Source of the DNA: Nemertoderma westbladi
Lineage: Eukaryota; Xenacoelomorpha; Nemertodermatida; Nemertodermatidae
Direction of reading: 5' to 3'
Assembly: GCA_032718475.1 (NCBI GenBank)
Contig: JAUCBJ010008244.1
Location: 1 to 64,000, forward strand
DNA length: 64,000 nucleotides
The notes beneath the pieces were generated by a model that had not been told where the DNA came from, did no database searches, and worked only from the letters and a program-made list of their open reading frames with translations. How positions within the stretch are numbered: the stretch's first letter is position 1; each line of letters opens with the position of its first letter. Both the position numbers and the translations under genes were made by a program. This document shows, in pieces, positions 52,273 to 63,900 of the stretch.

Positions 52273-53207
52273 ATGACTACAAACTCAGTAAACCCGGGTA
52301 AAACAAATTCATTAACACAGCCATCGGAGGCAACCGGGAGTGGAGCTGGAGCTAATGGCAATGTTGGGGCCGGATCAAATGTTCCTGTGACAAAAGTTGC
52401 TGTAAAACCACCACCGTTCTATCGCTCAAATCCCAATGTTTGGTTTCGATCTCTGAGTCTCAGTTCGCATTGGCGGGAGTATCAGTAGATTCAACAAAAT
52501 TCCATTACGTAATCGCCAATTTACCAGAGGACGTTGCTCTCAATATACCTACGGATACCATTACTTATGATGGATTAAAAACAATGATCTTACAACTTTA
52601 CCAAAAGACTAAAACAGAACTATTAGAAGAAGCCCTTGGGCAGGTTTCCCTAGAAGGACAAAAGCCCTCATTAGCGTATCTCCGAATAAAGAGGAAATTG
52701 CAGGAGTGCAACTTGACAGCAGACGATGACGTTGTACGGCACAAGTTAATGCAAGCAATCCCTATAACTGCACGGGCTGCACTCAGTGCCCATCTAAGTC
52801 TACCACCAGAAGAGTTTGCAACGTTGGCCGATACTATAATCCAGTTTACCTCCGCCATACCGGTACCTATGCAGGTTCAACCTGTAACTCAGCAACCTCA
52901 ACAGATGGGGGTGTCAAGGATAAATTATAGACAAGGGGGCAGCGCATCCAGATACGAGCGACAAACAGCTAGAAATAGCAATTATGGGTCGGCCAACCAC
53001 AATGCTGAGAGCACGATACATCCATTCAGTACTGGCCAACGACCAAAAATCTGCCGATTCCATATTTTCTTTGGTGAAAAAGCAAAATATTGTAAACCAT
53101 GGTGCCGTTGGCCAGGACGGAAACCTAACTATATGCTAAGTTCCTCCAGAGGTAATTCCCCTTCCAGCGGGCGTTCAAGAAATAACTCAGAAGGATCGGA
53201 AAACTAG
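52273..53207 (+). pseudogene. Gypsy Gag, one frame shift
   Basis: ATG 52273 opens a Ser/Gly/Asn-rich N-terminus, then PPPFYRSNPNVWFR, a typical Gypsy Gag start. The frame is lost near 52455, apparently by one base in a run. The next frame (52440-53207) continues ESQFALAGVSVDSTKFHYVI through the capsid to a Cys/His segment CRFHIFFGEKAKYCKPWC, the knuckle-like C-terminus of this clade. It overlaps pol by 22 nt in another frame. Confidence 0.85.
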
Positions 53208-56200
53208 ATACCCTCGGTATTAATGCTGCAAATGCTGAGGGGGGAATTTCTGCCGTTTTTAAATGTACCGCAGCAATCGTCGACTCAGCAAACTCACAGG
53301 AGCAATGGATAGAATTCTTAATAGATACTGGATCACAAGCTTCTATATTAAAACCGGCTGTGGCCAAGTTTTTAATTTGGGAACATACAACAACTCAATT
53401 ACATACGGCATCAGGATCAAATATTATAGTACATGGTAAAGCTTCAGTTCGAGTCAAATTACTCCGGCGAATATTTACCTGGACTTTTTATATAGCTGAT
53501 GTTAATGATAATATAATAGGGATGGATTTCTTATCCCAATTTGGACTCATACTGGACTGTGGAAAACGTTTAATTATAGATAAAACAACGCAACTTTCAA
53601 CACAATTAAAGATGGCACAGACACAAAGTTCAATGATTCAAAAAGTTTCAATTTCACATCCAGATGAACGATTTAACATTCTACTTCAGCAATACAGCGA
53701 ATTGTTTGATCCAGCTTGTGCATTTAGTGGCCCTGCAACAACAGACACTGTACATAAAATTATAACCAATGATACACAGCCAATTTACTCAAAACCACGG
53801 CAACTGAGTGGTCATAAGCTAGCAATTGCAAAACAGGTGTTTAATGATTTAAGTGAAAAAGGAATTGTTCGTCCATCTACAAGCCCATGGGCTTCGCCAC
53901 TACATATGGCACCAAAGAACAACTCAAAAGATCAATGGCGTCCTTGCGGTGATTATAGAGGCTTGAATCGTGTTACTGAGCCAGACAGATATCCAGTACC
54001 CCATATTAGCCATTTTCATAACCAGATTAAAGGCTCAACCATATTTAGTAAGATCGATTTAGTGCGTGCTTATAACCAGATTGAAATGTCACCTGATGAT
54101 ATACAGAAAACTGCCGTGGCAACACCTTTTGGGTTATTCGAGTTCAACCGTATGCCATATGGATTAAAAAATGCAGCTCAGACAATGCAAAGATATATGA
54201 ACAAAGCATTGGTTGGCCTCGATTTCGTAGTCATTTATATAGACGATGTTCTGATTCACTCTAAAACAATAGAAGAACACTATAAACACTTACAGATGGT
54301 TTTTCAACGTTTACGGCTATATGGCCTTAAGGTTAATTACTCAAAATGTGAGTGGTTGAAACCTCAGATAGTTTTTCTGGGTTATCTGATATCACATCAA
54401 GGAATTGCCCCACCACCAGAACGTGTGAAATGTCTAACAGCACTTCCAGAGCCAACCAACTACATGGAACTACGCCGCATTTTGGGGATGTTCAACTATT
54501 ATAGACGTCATATACCAAAATATAGTGTTATAACAGATCCTTTACAGACATTGTTGAATAAAACTCAACCAAATAGAAAGAAATTACCTCAGAGAAACTT
54601 TACTGAAGACGAATGGAAAGTGGAACATTCTAATGCCTTCTCAGCATTAAAAAGTGGATTAGTTGAAGCAGTGTTACTGCATTATCCATCAACCGATGAC
54701 CGCCCATTAACACTCACATGTGTCAGTGATGCTTCTAATGTTGCAATAGGTGGAGCACTACATGAATATTTATCAGAAACAGAAACTATACCATTGGGTT
54801 TTTATTCGCGGCGACTTACTGAGAAAGAACGTTCATTGGCAACCTTTGATCGTGAGTTGCTTGCAGCTTATGAGATAACGAAACATTTTAGAGATACAAT
54901 AGAGGGGCGTGAAGTCACAATATTTACTGATCATAAACCTTTAGTCGGAGCATTCAATAAAACTGAAAGTTTATCACCCAGACACCAACGACAATTATCA
55001 TATTTAGCTGAATATATTGACAGCGTAGAATTCATACCTGGAGACACCAATGTTGTTGCTGATACCCTGTCTAGGCAGGTTACTGCAACCATAGTGGATG
55101 CATTCGGTTTAGATAATATAGCAGACGCTCAACAACTAGATGAGAATATATTAAAAAACCCAAATTCGTTCAATGTTAAAACATTTCAAACTGCTTCTGG
55201 AAAATCAGTCCTCTGTGATACTAGCACTGTTTTTCCACGGCCTATTATTCCATATAGTCATCATAAAATAATTTTTAATGAACTTCATAACTTGTCTCAT
55301 CCTGGAATTAAAGCTACTACTAGATTGATAACAGATCGATATATTTGGAATAATGCAAAACGGGATATTAGACAAATGTGTCAAGATTGCATACAATGTC
55401 AAAAAGCCAAAATTATAAAACATACAAAGGCCCCATTAGAAACATTTCCATTGTCAGAGCGTTTTTCTCACGTACATACTGACATAGTTGGACCATTGCC
55501 ACCGGTTCCAAATTATCCCTATCGTTATGTTGTTACATTTATAGATCGCGCTACTAATTGGGCTGAAGCTACACCAGTTGACACAATTACCGCAGAAGCC
55601 ACGGCTATTGCTTTTATAGATTCGTGGTTCTCGAGGTTTGGAGTACCTTTACATTTAACGACTGACCGTGGTTCACAATTCGAATCAGAATTGTTTAATC
55701 AAGTATCAAAGTTGATTGGATTTTATAGACTGAGAACTAGTAGTTATCATCCAATTGCAAATGGAAAAATAGAAAGATTTCATAAAGGACTAAAAGCATC
55801 ATTAAAGGCCCGTGAATCAGATTGGTTAATGTCATTACCAATTATTCTTTTTAGTTACAGAATAACTCCATCACATATAACAGGGATTTCGCCTTTCGAA
55901 TTGGTGACTGGTACTTCTCCATTGATTCCATGCAGTCTGGTAGTGCCAACTGATGTTAAATTCAACAATGACTATGTACAGGCGCTTCACAAACATATTT
56001 CCGAACTAGGTTTTATCGCACAGTCGGAATATTTAGAACAGCCAGATCCAAATATCTATAGAAAAAGTTACATACCTACAGCATTGCAGACTTGCGACCG
56101 AGTGTTTGTTCGTGTAGACAGAGTGCGAAAAGCTTTAGAAGCACCATACCAAGGTCCATTCTTAGTGCTAGAAAGATATTCGAAAGTTTTTAAATTGTTG

Positions 56201-56413
56201 CTACCAAGTGGACCAAAAGAGATTTCAATTGATCGATTAAAACCATATAGTAACTGCCGTCCAAAACAACCAAAAGACCCGGTACTAAAAACGAAACTGA
56301 AAGTAATACATTACGACAACGCAATAGTTCCGGATGTGGAGTCAGTACCGGACGACTCGAATATAGACTCATTACGTACGCGTAGTGGAAAGAAGTATGT
56401 CAGATTTGTTTAA
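53186..56413 (+). CDS. pol: Gypsy Pol: protease, RT, RNase H, integrase
   Basis: An open frame from 53186, -1 relative to Gag, with about 1075 codons. Domains in order: retropepsin (DTGSQAS at 53324; IIGMDFL); RT (DYRGLNRVTEPDRYPVP, FSKIDLVRAYNQI, YIDD at 54236); RNase H (CVSDASNVAIGGAL, TFDRELLA, FTDHKPL); integrase with HHCC (HNLSHPG ... CIQCQKAK) and DDE core (HTDIVGPL, TTDRGSQFES, GKIERFHK) followed by a C-terminal domain (RVFVRV, YQGPFLVLER, KLLLPSG). It is complete by motif count. Translation probably uses -1 frameshifting near the Gag stop (GGAAAACTAG context), though the slip site is not canonical. Confidence 0.93.
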   Translation, partial: LRRIGKLDTLGINAANAEGGISAVFKCTAAIVDSANSQEQWIEFLIDTGSQASILKPAVAKFLIWEHTTTQLHTASGSNIIVHGKASVRVKLLRRIFTWTFYIADVNDNIIGMDFLSQFGLILDCGKRLIIDKTTQLSTQLKMAQTQSSMIQKVSISHPDERFNILLQQYSELFDPACAFSGPATTDTVHKIITNDTQPIYSKPRQLSGHKLAIAKQVFNDLSEKGIVRPSTSPWASPLHMAPKNNSKDQWRPCGDYRGLNRVTEPDRYPVPHISHFHNQIKGSTIFSKIDLVRAYNQIEMSPDDIQKTAVATPFGLFEFNRMPYGLKNAAQTMQRYMNKALVGLDFVVIYIDDVLIHSKTIEEHYKHLQMVFQRLRLYGLKVNYSKCEWLKPQIVFLGYLISHQGIAPPPERVKCLTALPEPTNYMELRRILGMFNYYRRHIPKYSVITDPLQTLLNKTQPNRKKLPQRNFTEDEWKVEHSNAFSALKSGLVEAVLLHYPSTDDRPLTLTCVSDASNVAIGGALHEYLSETETIPLGFYSRRLTEKERSLATFDRELLAAYEITKHFRDTIEGREVTIFTDHKPLVGAFNKTESLSPRHQRQLSYLAEYIDSVEFIPGDTNVVADTLSRQVTATIVDAFGLDNIADAQQLDENILKNPNSFNVKTFQTASGKSVLCDTSTVFPRPIIPYSHHKIIFNELHNLSHPGIKATTRLITDRYIWNNAKRDIRQMCQDCIQCQKAKIIKHTKAPLETFPLSERFSHVHTDIVGPLPPVPNYPYRYVVTFIDRATNWAEATPVDTITAEATAIAFIDSWFSRFGVPLHLTTDRGSQFESELFNQVSKLIGFYRLRTSSYHPIANGKIERFHKGLKASLKARESDWLMSLPIILFSYRITPSHITGISPFELVTGTSPLIPCSLVVPTDVKFNNDYVQALHKHISELGFIAQSEYLEQPDPNIYRKSYIPTALQTCDRVFVRVDRVRKALEAPYQGPFLVLERYSKVFKLLLPSGPKEISIDRLKPYSNCRPKQPKDPVLKTKLKVIHYDNAIVPDVESVPDDSNIDSLRTRSGKKYVRFV

Positions 56414-56452
56414 CTAAAGGTTATACATTCCATTTTTTGGTGGGGGGAGTTG

Positions 56453-56644
56453 TGTAGTGGAGAAAGAACTAGGTACTGTATAATATATGTTTTTGCCCCT
56501 ACCGGTGATGTCGGCAGTACTGCACTACTTCTTTATGATTTGATCACTGATTATTATTATATACTCTTTGACACAACAGGCCTATTTCAGTATTTGTTAT
56601 GTTTATACAGATAGATCCCCAGCCTGACAGCTTAGGGATTTATA
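56453..56644 (+). mobile_element. Gypsy 3' LTR
   Basis: One substitution relative to the 5' LTR over 192 bp, so the insertion is recent or recently converted. Confidence 0.9.
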
Positions 56645-57040
56645 ACGGCACAGGAGGGGGGTGAAACTCGTCGGGAGTGAGTGGGAGAGATAGGGGTTGA
56701 GTTGTAGTGCGGAGAGAGTGCGGGTGCAATTCAAGTGTGGGGGGGGGGGGGAATAAGAGGCTGAGTGAGGGACATGGAAGTCCGAAAGTTAGAGCAGAAG
56801 TGAGGAGAAGTAGAGGAGAGTCAGGGTGAGAACAGAGTAGAGTTAGGGGTGAAAGTGTTGGGGAAACAAAAGTCGTGTGAGAAGAGCGCACGATCGGCCC
56901 GACACGGGACGCCAGATAAACAGGGTAGCGATATCATACCCATAGGGGGTGGTCTGGAAAGCCGGCTCCGAGGAAAATAGTTCCACCCCACACTCGATAC
57001 TAGGTCGAGATCCAACGGAATTGTAGCGCACTAGAGGTGG
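56645..57040. repeat. G-rich low-complexity tract and unassigned flank
   Basis: 56650-56870 is G/A-rich simple sequence with a 13-G run near 56740, the source of short minus-strand Pro/Leu frames that are not genes. The rest is unique sequence without motif. Confidence 0.6.
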
Positions 57041-57069
57041 ATGCTATCTTCTCACCGGGAAGATAGCAT
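57041..57069. repeat. Perfect 11-bp inverted repeat
   Basis: ATGCTATCTTC and GAAGATAGCAT, separated by 7 nt, form a stable hairpin just outside the ORF end of the Penelope-like fragment. It is possibly a transposon terminus. Confidence 0.7.
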
Positions 57070-57420
57070 GGGGGGGGAGTGTCATAAAGTTCGTCATAAG
57101 GGCTGGAGACAACCGTGTACTTTCACTGTAAAATTCTTTAAGGTACGTAGGAACTAATGAATTACGCTTACAATCTTTAAGGAAACCTATCTGGAGAGGA
57201 ATCCTCATTAATTTTAATTGTGTACAGAACAAGGTGCGGATGTCAGCAATTGCCCCTTTATTAATCTTTAAATTACTAACGAGCTGACACGCCGTCTTCA
57301 GGGAGTGGAGTTTCATAATGAATGTTATTGTAAATTCTGGGGTCTACGCTCCCTTGTACTAATAAAAACGCTTGGTTTCCGATCGATTTCTGGCACTAAG
57401 GCCCTTCTTCAGGGAAATAA
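57044..57420 (-). mobile_element. Putative Penelope-like element 5' fragment with hammerhead-like motif
   Basis: On the minus strand a CTGAAGA ... AGAAA core (57412-57387) is flanked by a perfect TTTCC/GGAAA helix. About 100 nt downstream a frame opens at 57316: MKLHSLKTACQLVSNLKINK, then FLKDCKRNSLVPTYLKEF. Penelope-like elements are known to carry hammerhead ribozymes upstream of their ORF, and this ORF start resembles theirs. The frame ends at 57044, so this is a fragment. Family assignment rests on layout and a short similarity. Confidence 0.4.
57376..57417 (-). ncRNA. Candidate hammerhead ribozyme core (degenerate)
   Basis: The minus strand reads TTTCC, CTGAAGA, then AGGGCCTTAGTGCCA (imperfect stem II), then GAAA, ATCGAT (minimal stem III), C and GGAAA. 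Both invariant blocks (CUGANGA and GAAA) and a UC cleavage position are present. Stem II has an A-A mismatch next to the core and a bulge, so activity is doubtful. Confidence 0.35.
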
Positions 57421-57969
57421 TATATTAAATGAAATTTTACATAGTACTGCAATGAAAAGATAGACCTAATATTTAAAGTACTGATTTAAATTTCAGTCCT
57501 ACGCGCTACGCTACGGTACATTGCACGTGCCGTGCACAGTTTGGAAGGTATAAAAACTGATAAATTGAATAATGGTACCAGTATAATAGGCCTACGATTT
57601 TTTTAAAAAACACAAACAAAATCGAAAAATAGGATAAGGCGTAATAATTATTGTAGAGTAATATATGAAAAATTTTTTATTTTTTTCCATTGAAATAAAA
57701 ACTACTATAGTGAAAAACAAATAAACTCGGCGAATGGAACTGAAATGTACAGGCTGTACTGTTACTGCGTTTTGTGTAGCAGTCCACAGTACGCACTATG
57801 CACTGACTATGCAGCTCGTGCATATCTGATTGTACATGCCACGGTACATAACAAGCTAGACAGACGCACAATAGCTTACTACAGTACTATGTGTAATATA
57901 AACAGGATGTTCACATAACCTACGCGTATCACCATTCACCAACTAATTATTAATCTGTAAATGAGTAAT
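57421..57969. other. Unassigned spacer
   Basis: AT-rich; short minus-strand frames have no motif. Nothing supportable. Confidence 0.4.
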
Positions 57970-60900
57970 TAAAGACGGCGTCGAGACGCCGTGAAGGAAC
58001 CGAAGTTAAACCAAACCGAAACTAATATTTTTACAGGCCATAAGCCGCTAACTATTTTTTTCAGGATATCAACTCTAAACCAGTTTCGAATCTGAGCGCC
58101 TAGTTACAAATCTGTATTTCCGCATTACGAATCAATGTGTTTGGTTAAAAATATGAGCACCTTGTCACGAATTGATATCCCTGGTTACAATTTGTTACAA
58201 ATGGTTGTAAATATGAGCACCCAGTATCAGCCAGCACTACCTATACTAATACTGTAATTTGCACGTATGTTCAGCATTTATAATAAAAAATTGCACCAAG
58301 GTAGTGAACAAAGGAGACAGGGGGGGAAGTGAACGCAAAACCCACCTTGGCGAATTAATATCCCGCCTCAATGTTAAATTCTCAATTTAGGGAAAAGAAA
58401 CTCATATATCTCATAATCTGTTCCTAGTAATTATTAAAGCAGTTAGGGCAACATATATCCTGTCTACATCAAAATTATATATAATACCAAACACCACTCA
58501 TAGTATTAATGTTGCCAAAATATAATTAGACCTCCAAACTCTGATTTTAATTGAACATTGCAACTAGTATAGTTATTAATAGTACCCTACAGTTAGGTTC
58601 ATATATGGCGAGTCAGAACTGCGAATAACCAGCGAACTTAGGTGTAGGTTTCAGTGTATGTGTGTGTCGGAAGCCAATATCAGAATATATAACTAGCCAT
58701 AGTATAATTATAATTGTTCGCTGAGAGAGTTAGGCCTCACTCATGTACACTACTCTATAACTAAAAAGTCATTCAGGTGCCCAGCTTTTCCCAGGAACCT
58801 ACTGTAATAGACATTCGCATTCATTGAATCCAGGGCAAACAGTTTGTGTTGGATTAAAGGAGCTATCAGCTGGGTAAAAAGTTATACAGAGACAGGTACT
58901 GTAGATACCACTCTGTATTCCCTCTGGTTTGACAGATTAATATAATTAATGTTTGCCAAGCAAGTCATTAACTCACCTCCCTCTCGGATTTTTAAATACA
59001 TCAATTATTATTTTATTATTAGCTGAGTATAGTACCATTAACGGTAACCAGCACTATGTGTGTAACTAAAATTCATTCCGCTGACCCACAACCCACTACC
59101 ACCTTGTAGATATTCCCTTAGGAAGCACGGGGAAGAGTTATTCAGCTGATGGGATAATAGTAGATTACTAACCAAGTTAATGTTTGTTTATAGTCTGGGT
59201 TGAAAGAGTGAGTGACTAAATAAAAACTTGGCACAGAAAGTACATCCTTGTTAGTTGGCCCTTTCTCTATTGAATAGAATCACTAGGCCCTCTATACATT
59301 TTTCATGCGCTCCAGCTGGTGTTTTATCATTGCGCCTATGGCGTTTTTTCGCTTATGACTATTTTTCGAGCCCACATTCTATGGACAGACATGGGACCAG
59401 CGGGAAACGATAGTGGTCATCAAAACATTGCGTTATGCAAAATTTTAACAAAATCGTTAGAGCCGTTTTTATGTTATTTCGCTTCAAAATATTACTATAT
59501 TACTATTATTACTATTACTATTACATCAAATTCTTACAGAAAGTAACCTTCGGTTCCTAACTAGTGACGGGCCTAGCGGCCCGATAAGGAACCGATTTTT
59601 TATTTTAAATAATAGAGACAACGAGAATTAGTATAGAACTAATAATTATGTAAAAATACAATCATATTTCATACAATAATTATTAATAAATTTGATCTAT
59701 TATTAGTTGCTCAATTCTAGAACAAAATCGACCTGCAACTAGTGAAGACCTCGTTTTGGAATTTCGAAACCACGCTGGTGCGATGCGCGATATCGTGTTT
59801 AGTTAATAAATTGAAAACTCCATCAGTTCATGTGCAACAATTAATAAGAAATCGCGATAAATGTAATTAAATAAAAATTATTCTAGAAAAATTTTCCTCA
59901 AAAAGTATGAAGTCTTGGCATTGGTGACGCGAAACTAGGCTAGTGAGATTCAGGATATTGCGTTTAATATAAAAATCGAAAACGCTATCGAATTCCGTAA
60001 AGGCGTTAATAAAATACTGCAACTTTTTTGAAATTTGTAAAATTCTAGAACTAGAAAAAATTAATTTTTGAACGGCGCTGTTTGGGGTTTCGAAACATGG
60101 ATAGGCTGAAAGAGGACATCGAATTAAGTTGAAAAATGAATTTGGACAAAGCGTTCCGGAGTTATAGCGAATTGAAAAAAATTGACCCCCCCCCCAGTCG
60201 CCAAAAATTTACAGTAATTTAAAATTTTGCAAAAAAAAATTTTTGCGTTATTTTTGATGGCGAATCGATTGGCAGTACTGGCTACGAAAAAAAATTTTTT
60301 GAAATTTTTGGTCAGAAAAAAAAACATGGAAAAAGTATATTTTTAAAAAGATTTGATGTCTTTGCCTATGGTCAGAGAATGATCCAACTCTGTAACTTGG
60401 CAATCGCTCAAATCCATTCAGCTGAATGGCACAGTAGAGTAAACTAAAGTAAATTCCCTATACAATGTTCTGAGAGGAGAGTGACAGAGAGTAATCCAAC
60501 AATAAAACATTTTGCAATAATGTTGGCATTAATGTAGCCAACACACTGTGTACTTAAGTCATTCAGCTTACATTAGCAGAGTGAGATACTTCCATAGAAT
60601 ACATTGGGAAGAGTAATTCAGATGAGGCGATAATAGATTTCAAACTAAACCAACCACCATTTAATGTTTGCTTTGACAGAGAGTGCAGAGCCTAAACAAA
60701 CAGTATGGGTGTACTAAGTACAATAATCTTGGCAACCTCATCGATTTATACTAAGCCTTGTGTAGAAATCCATTACGTAAGCCATTTTTCATCACGACAC
60801 CAGCTGTTATTGGTGATATTTTACCATTGCGCCAATGGCGTTTTTTCGTTTATGTCTATTTTTCGAGCCCACGGCTCATGGACGAAATAGCGGAACATAC

Positions 60901-63900
60901 CAGGGACCTTAGAACCGCGGTATCTAGATGCTGTGAAAATTTCATCAAAATCGTTAGAGTAGTTTTGGCTGTAGATCAGTCAGCCAGCCAGTCAGCCACG
61001 AGCAATTCTTAAAGTAATGAACCTCTCGGTTCCTAACTAGTGACGGGCCTAGCGGCCCGATAAGGAACCGACTTTTTATTTTAAATAAAAGAGACAACGA
61101 GAATTAGTATAGAACTAATAATTATGTAAAAATACAATCATATTTCATACAATAATTATTAATAAATTTGATCTGTTATTAGTTGCTCAATTCTAGAACA
61201 AAATCGACCTGCAACTAGTGAAGACCTCGTTTTGGAATTTCGAAACCACGCTGGTGCGATGCGCGATATCGTGTTTAGTTAATAAATTGAAAACTCCATC
61301 AATTCATGTGCAACCAGTAATAAGAAATCGCGATAAATGTAATTAAATAAAAATTATTCTAGAAAAATTTTCCTCAAAAAGTATGAAGTCTTGGCATTGG
61401 TGACGCGAAACTAGGCTAGTGAGATTCAGGATATTGCGTTTAATATAAAAATCGAAAACGCTATCGAATTCCGTAAAGGCGTTAATAAAATACTGCAACT
61501 TTTTTGAAATTTGTAAAATTCTAGAACTAGAAAAAATTAATTTTTGAACGGCGCTGTTTGGGGTTTCGAAACATGGATAGGCTGAAAGAGGACATCGAAT
61601 TAAGTTGAAAAATGAAAACCCCATCGAATTTGGACAAAGCGTTCTGGAGTTATAGCGGATCGAAAAAAATTGACCCCCCCCCCAGTCGCCAAAAATTTAC
61701 AGTAATTTAAAATTTTGCAAAAAAAATTTTTTGCGTTATTTTTGATGGCGAATCGATTGGCAGTACTGGCTACGAAAAAATTTTTTTTGAAATTTTTGGT
61801 CAGAAAAAAAAACATGGAAAAAGTATATTTTTAAAAAGATTTGATGTCTTTGCCTATGGTCAGAGAATGATCCAACTCTGTAACTTGGCAATCGCTCAAA
61901 TCCATTCAGCTGAATGGCACAGTAGAGTAAACTAAAGTAAATTCCCTATACAATGTTCTGAAGGGGTGACTGACAGAGAGTAATCCAACAATAAAACATT
62001 TTGCAATAATGTTGGCATTAATGTAGCCAACTCACTGTGTACGTAAGAGTCATTCAGCTTACATTAGCAGAGTGAGATATTCCCATAGATTGCATTGGGA
62101 AGAGTAATTCAGCTGAGGCGATATTAGATTTCAAACTAAACCAACCAGTTAATAGTTTGCTTTGACAGAGAGTGGTGGCCTATACAAACAGTATGGGTGT
62201 ACTGAGTATAATAATCTTGGCAACCTCATCGATTTATTACTAAGCCTTGTGTAGAAATGCATTACATAAGCCATTTTTCATCATGACACCAGCTGTTATT
62301 GGTGTTATTTTACCATTGCGCCTATGGCGTTTTTTCGTTTATGTCTATTTTTCGAGCCCACGGCTCATGGACGAAATAGCGGAACATACCAGGGACCTTA
62401 GAATCGCGGTATCTAGCCGCTGTGAAAATTTCATCAAAATCGTTAGAGTAGTTTTGGCTGTAGATCAGTCAGTCAGCCAGCCAGCCAGCCAGCCAGTCAG
62501 TCACGAGCAATTCTTACAGTAATGAACCTCTCGGTTCCTAACTAGTGACGGGCCTAGCGGCCCGATAAGGAACCGACTTTTTATTTCAAATAAAAGAGAC
62601 AACGAGAATTATTATAGAACTAATAATTATGTAAAAATACAATCATATTTCATACAATAATTATTAATAAATTCGATCTATTATTAGTTACTCAATTCTA
62701 GAACAAAATCGACCTGCAACTAGTGAAGACCTCGTTTTGGAATTTCGAAACCACGCTGGTGCGATGCGCGATATCGTGTTTAGTTAATAAATTGAAAACT
62801 CCATCAATTCATGTGCAACCAGTAATAAGAAATCGCGATAAATGTAATTAAATAAAAATTATTCTAGAAAAATTTTCCTCAAAAAGTATGAAGTCTTGGC
62901 GTTGGTGACGCGAAACTAGGCTAGTGAGATTCAGGATATTGCGTTTAATATAAAAATCGAAAACGCTATCGAATTCCGTAAAGGCGTTAATAAAATACTG
63001 AAACTTTTTTGAAATTTGTAAAATTCTAGAACTGGAAAAAATTATTTTTGAACGGCGCTGTTTGGGGTTTGGAAACATGGATAGGCTGAAAGAGGACATC
63101 TAATTAAGTTGAAAAATGAAAACCCCATCGAATTTGGACAAAGCGTTCCGGAGTTATAGCGGATCGAAAAAAATTGACCCCCCCCCAGTCGCCAAAAATT
63201 TACAGTAATTTAAAATTTTGCAAAAAAAATTTTTTGCGTTATTTTTGATGGCGAATCGATTGGCAGTACTGGCTACGAAAAATTTTTTTTGAAATTTTTG
63301 GTCAGAAAAAAAACATGGAAAAAGTATATTTTTAAAAAGATTTGATGTCTTTGCCTATGGTCAGAGAATGATCCAACTCTGTAACTTGGCAATCGCTCAA
63401 ATCCATTCAGCTGAATGGCACAGTAGAGTAAACTAAAGTAAATTCCCTATACAATGTTCTGAAGGGGTGACTGACAGAGAGTAATCCAACAATAAAACAT
63501 TTTGCAATAATGTTGGCATTAATGTAGCCAACTCACTGTGTACGTAACAGTCATTCAGCTTACATTAGCAGAGTGAGATATTCCCATAGATTGCATTGGG
63601 AAGAGTAATTCAGCTGAGGCGATATTAGATTTCAAACTAAACCAACCAGTTAATAATGTTTGCTTTGACAGAGAGTGGTGGCCTATACAAACAGTATGGG
63701 TGTACTGAGTATAATAATCTTGGCAACCTCATCGATTTATTACTAAGCCTTCTGTAGAAATGCATTACATAAGCCATTTTTCATCACGACACCAGCTGTT
63801 ATTGGTGTTATTTTACCATTGCGCCTATGGCGTTTTTTCGTTTATGTCTATTTTTCGAGCCCACGGCTCATGGACGAAATAGCGGAACATACCAGGGACC

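Larger units (their letters stand above)
51817..56644 (+). mobile_element. Gypsy LTR retrotransposon, 4.8 kb
   Basis: Short 192-bp LTRs (51817-52008 and 56453-56644) differ at about one site. A primer binding site follows the 5' LTR, gag has one frame shift, the pol frame is intact, and a G-rich polypurine tract (TGGTGGGGGGAG, 56440-56451) lies before the 3' LTR. No target duplication is visible: TGCTT lies on the left and ACGGC on the right. Confidence 0.93.

Noticed and set aside
53183-53210. Canonical -1 slippery heptamer at the Gypsy gag/pol overlap
   Set aside because: The overlap contains GGAAAAC but not an X-XXY-YYZ heptamer, so a specific slip site is not called.
56640-56891. Minus-strand Pro/Leu-rich ORF
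   Set aside because: Product of G-rich simple sequence next to the Gypsy LTR.
60124-63099. Recurring 60-90 codon ORFs in the 1.5-kb units
   Set aside because: They repeat only because the units repeat, shift frame between copies and have no domain.
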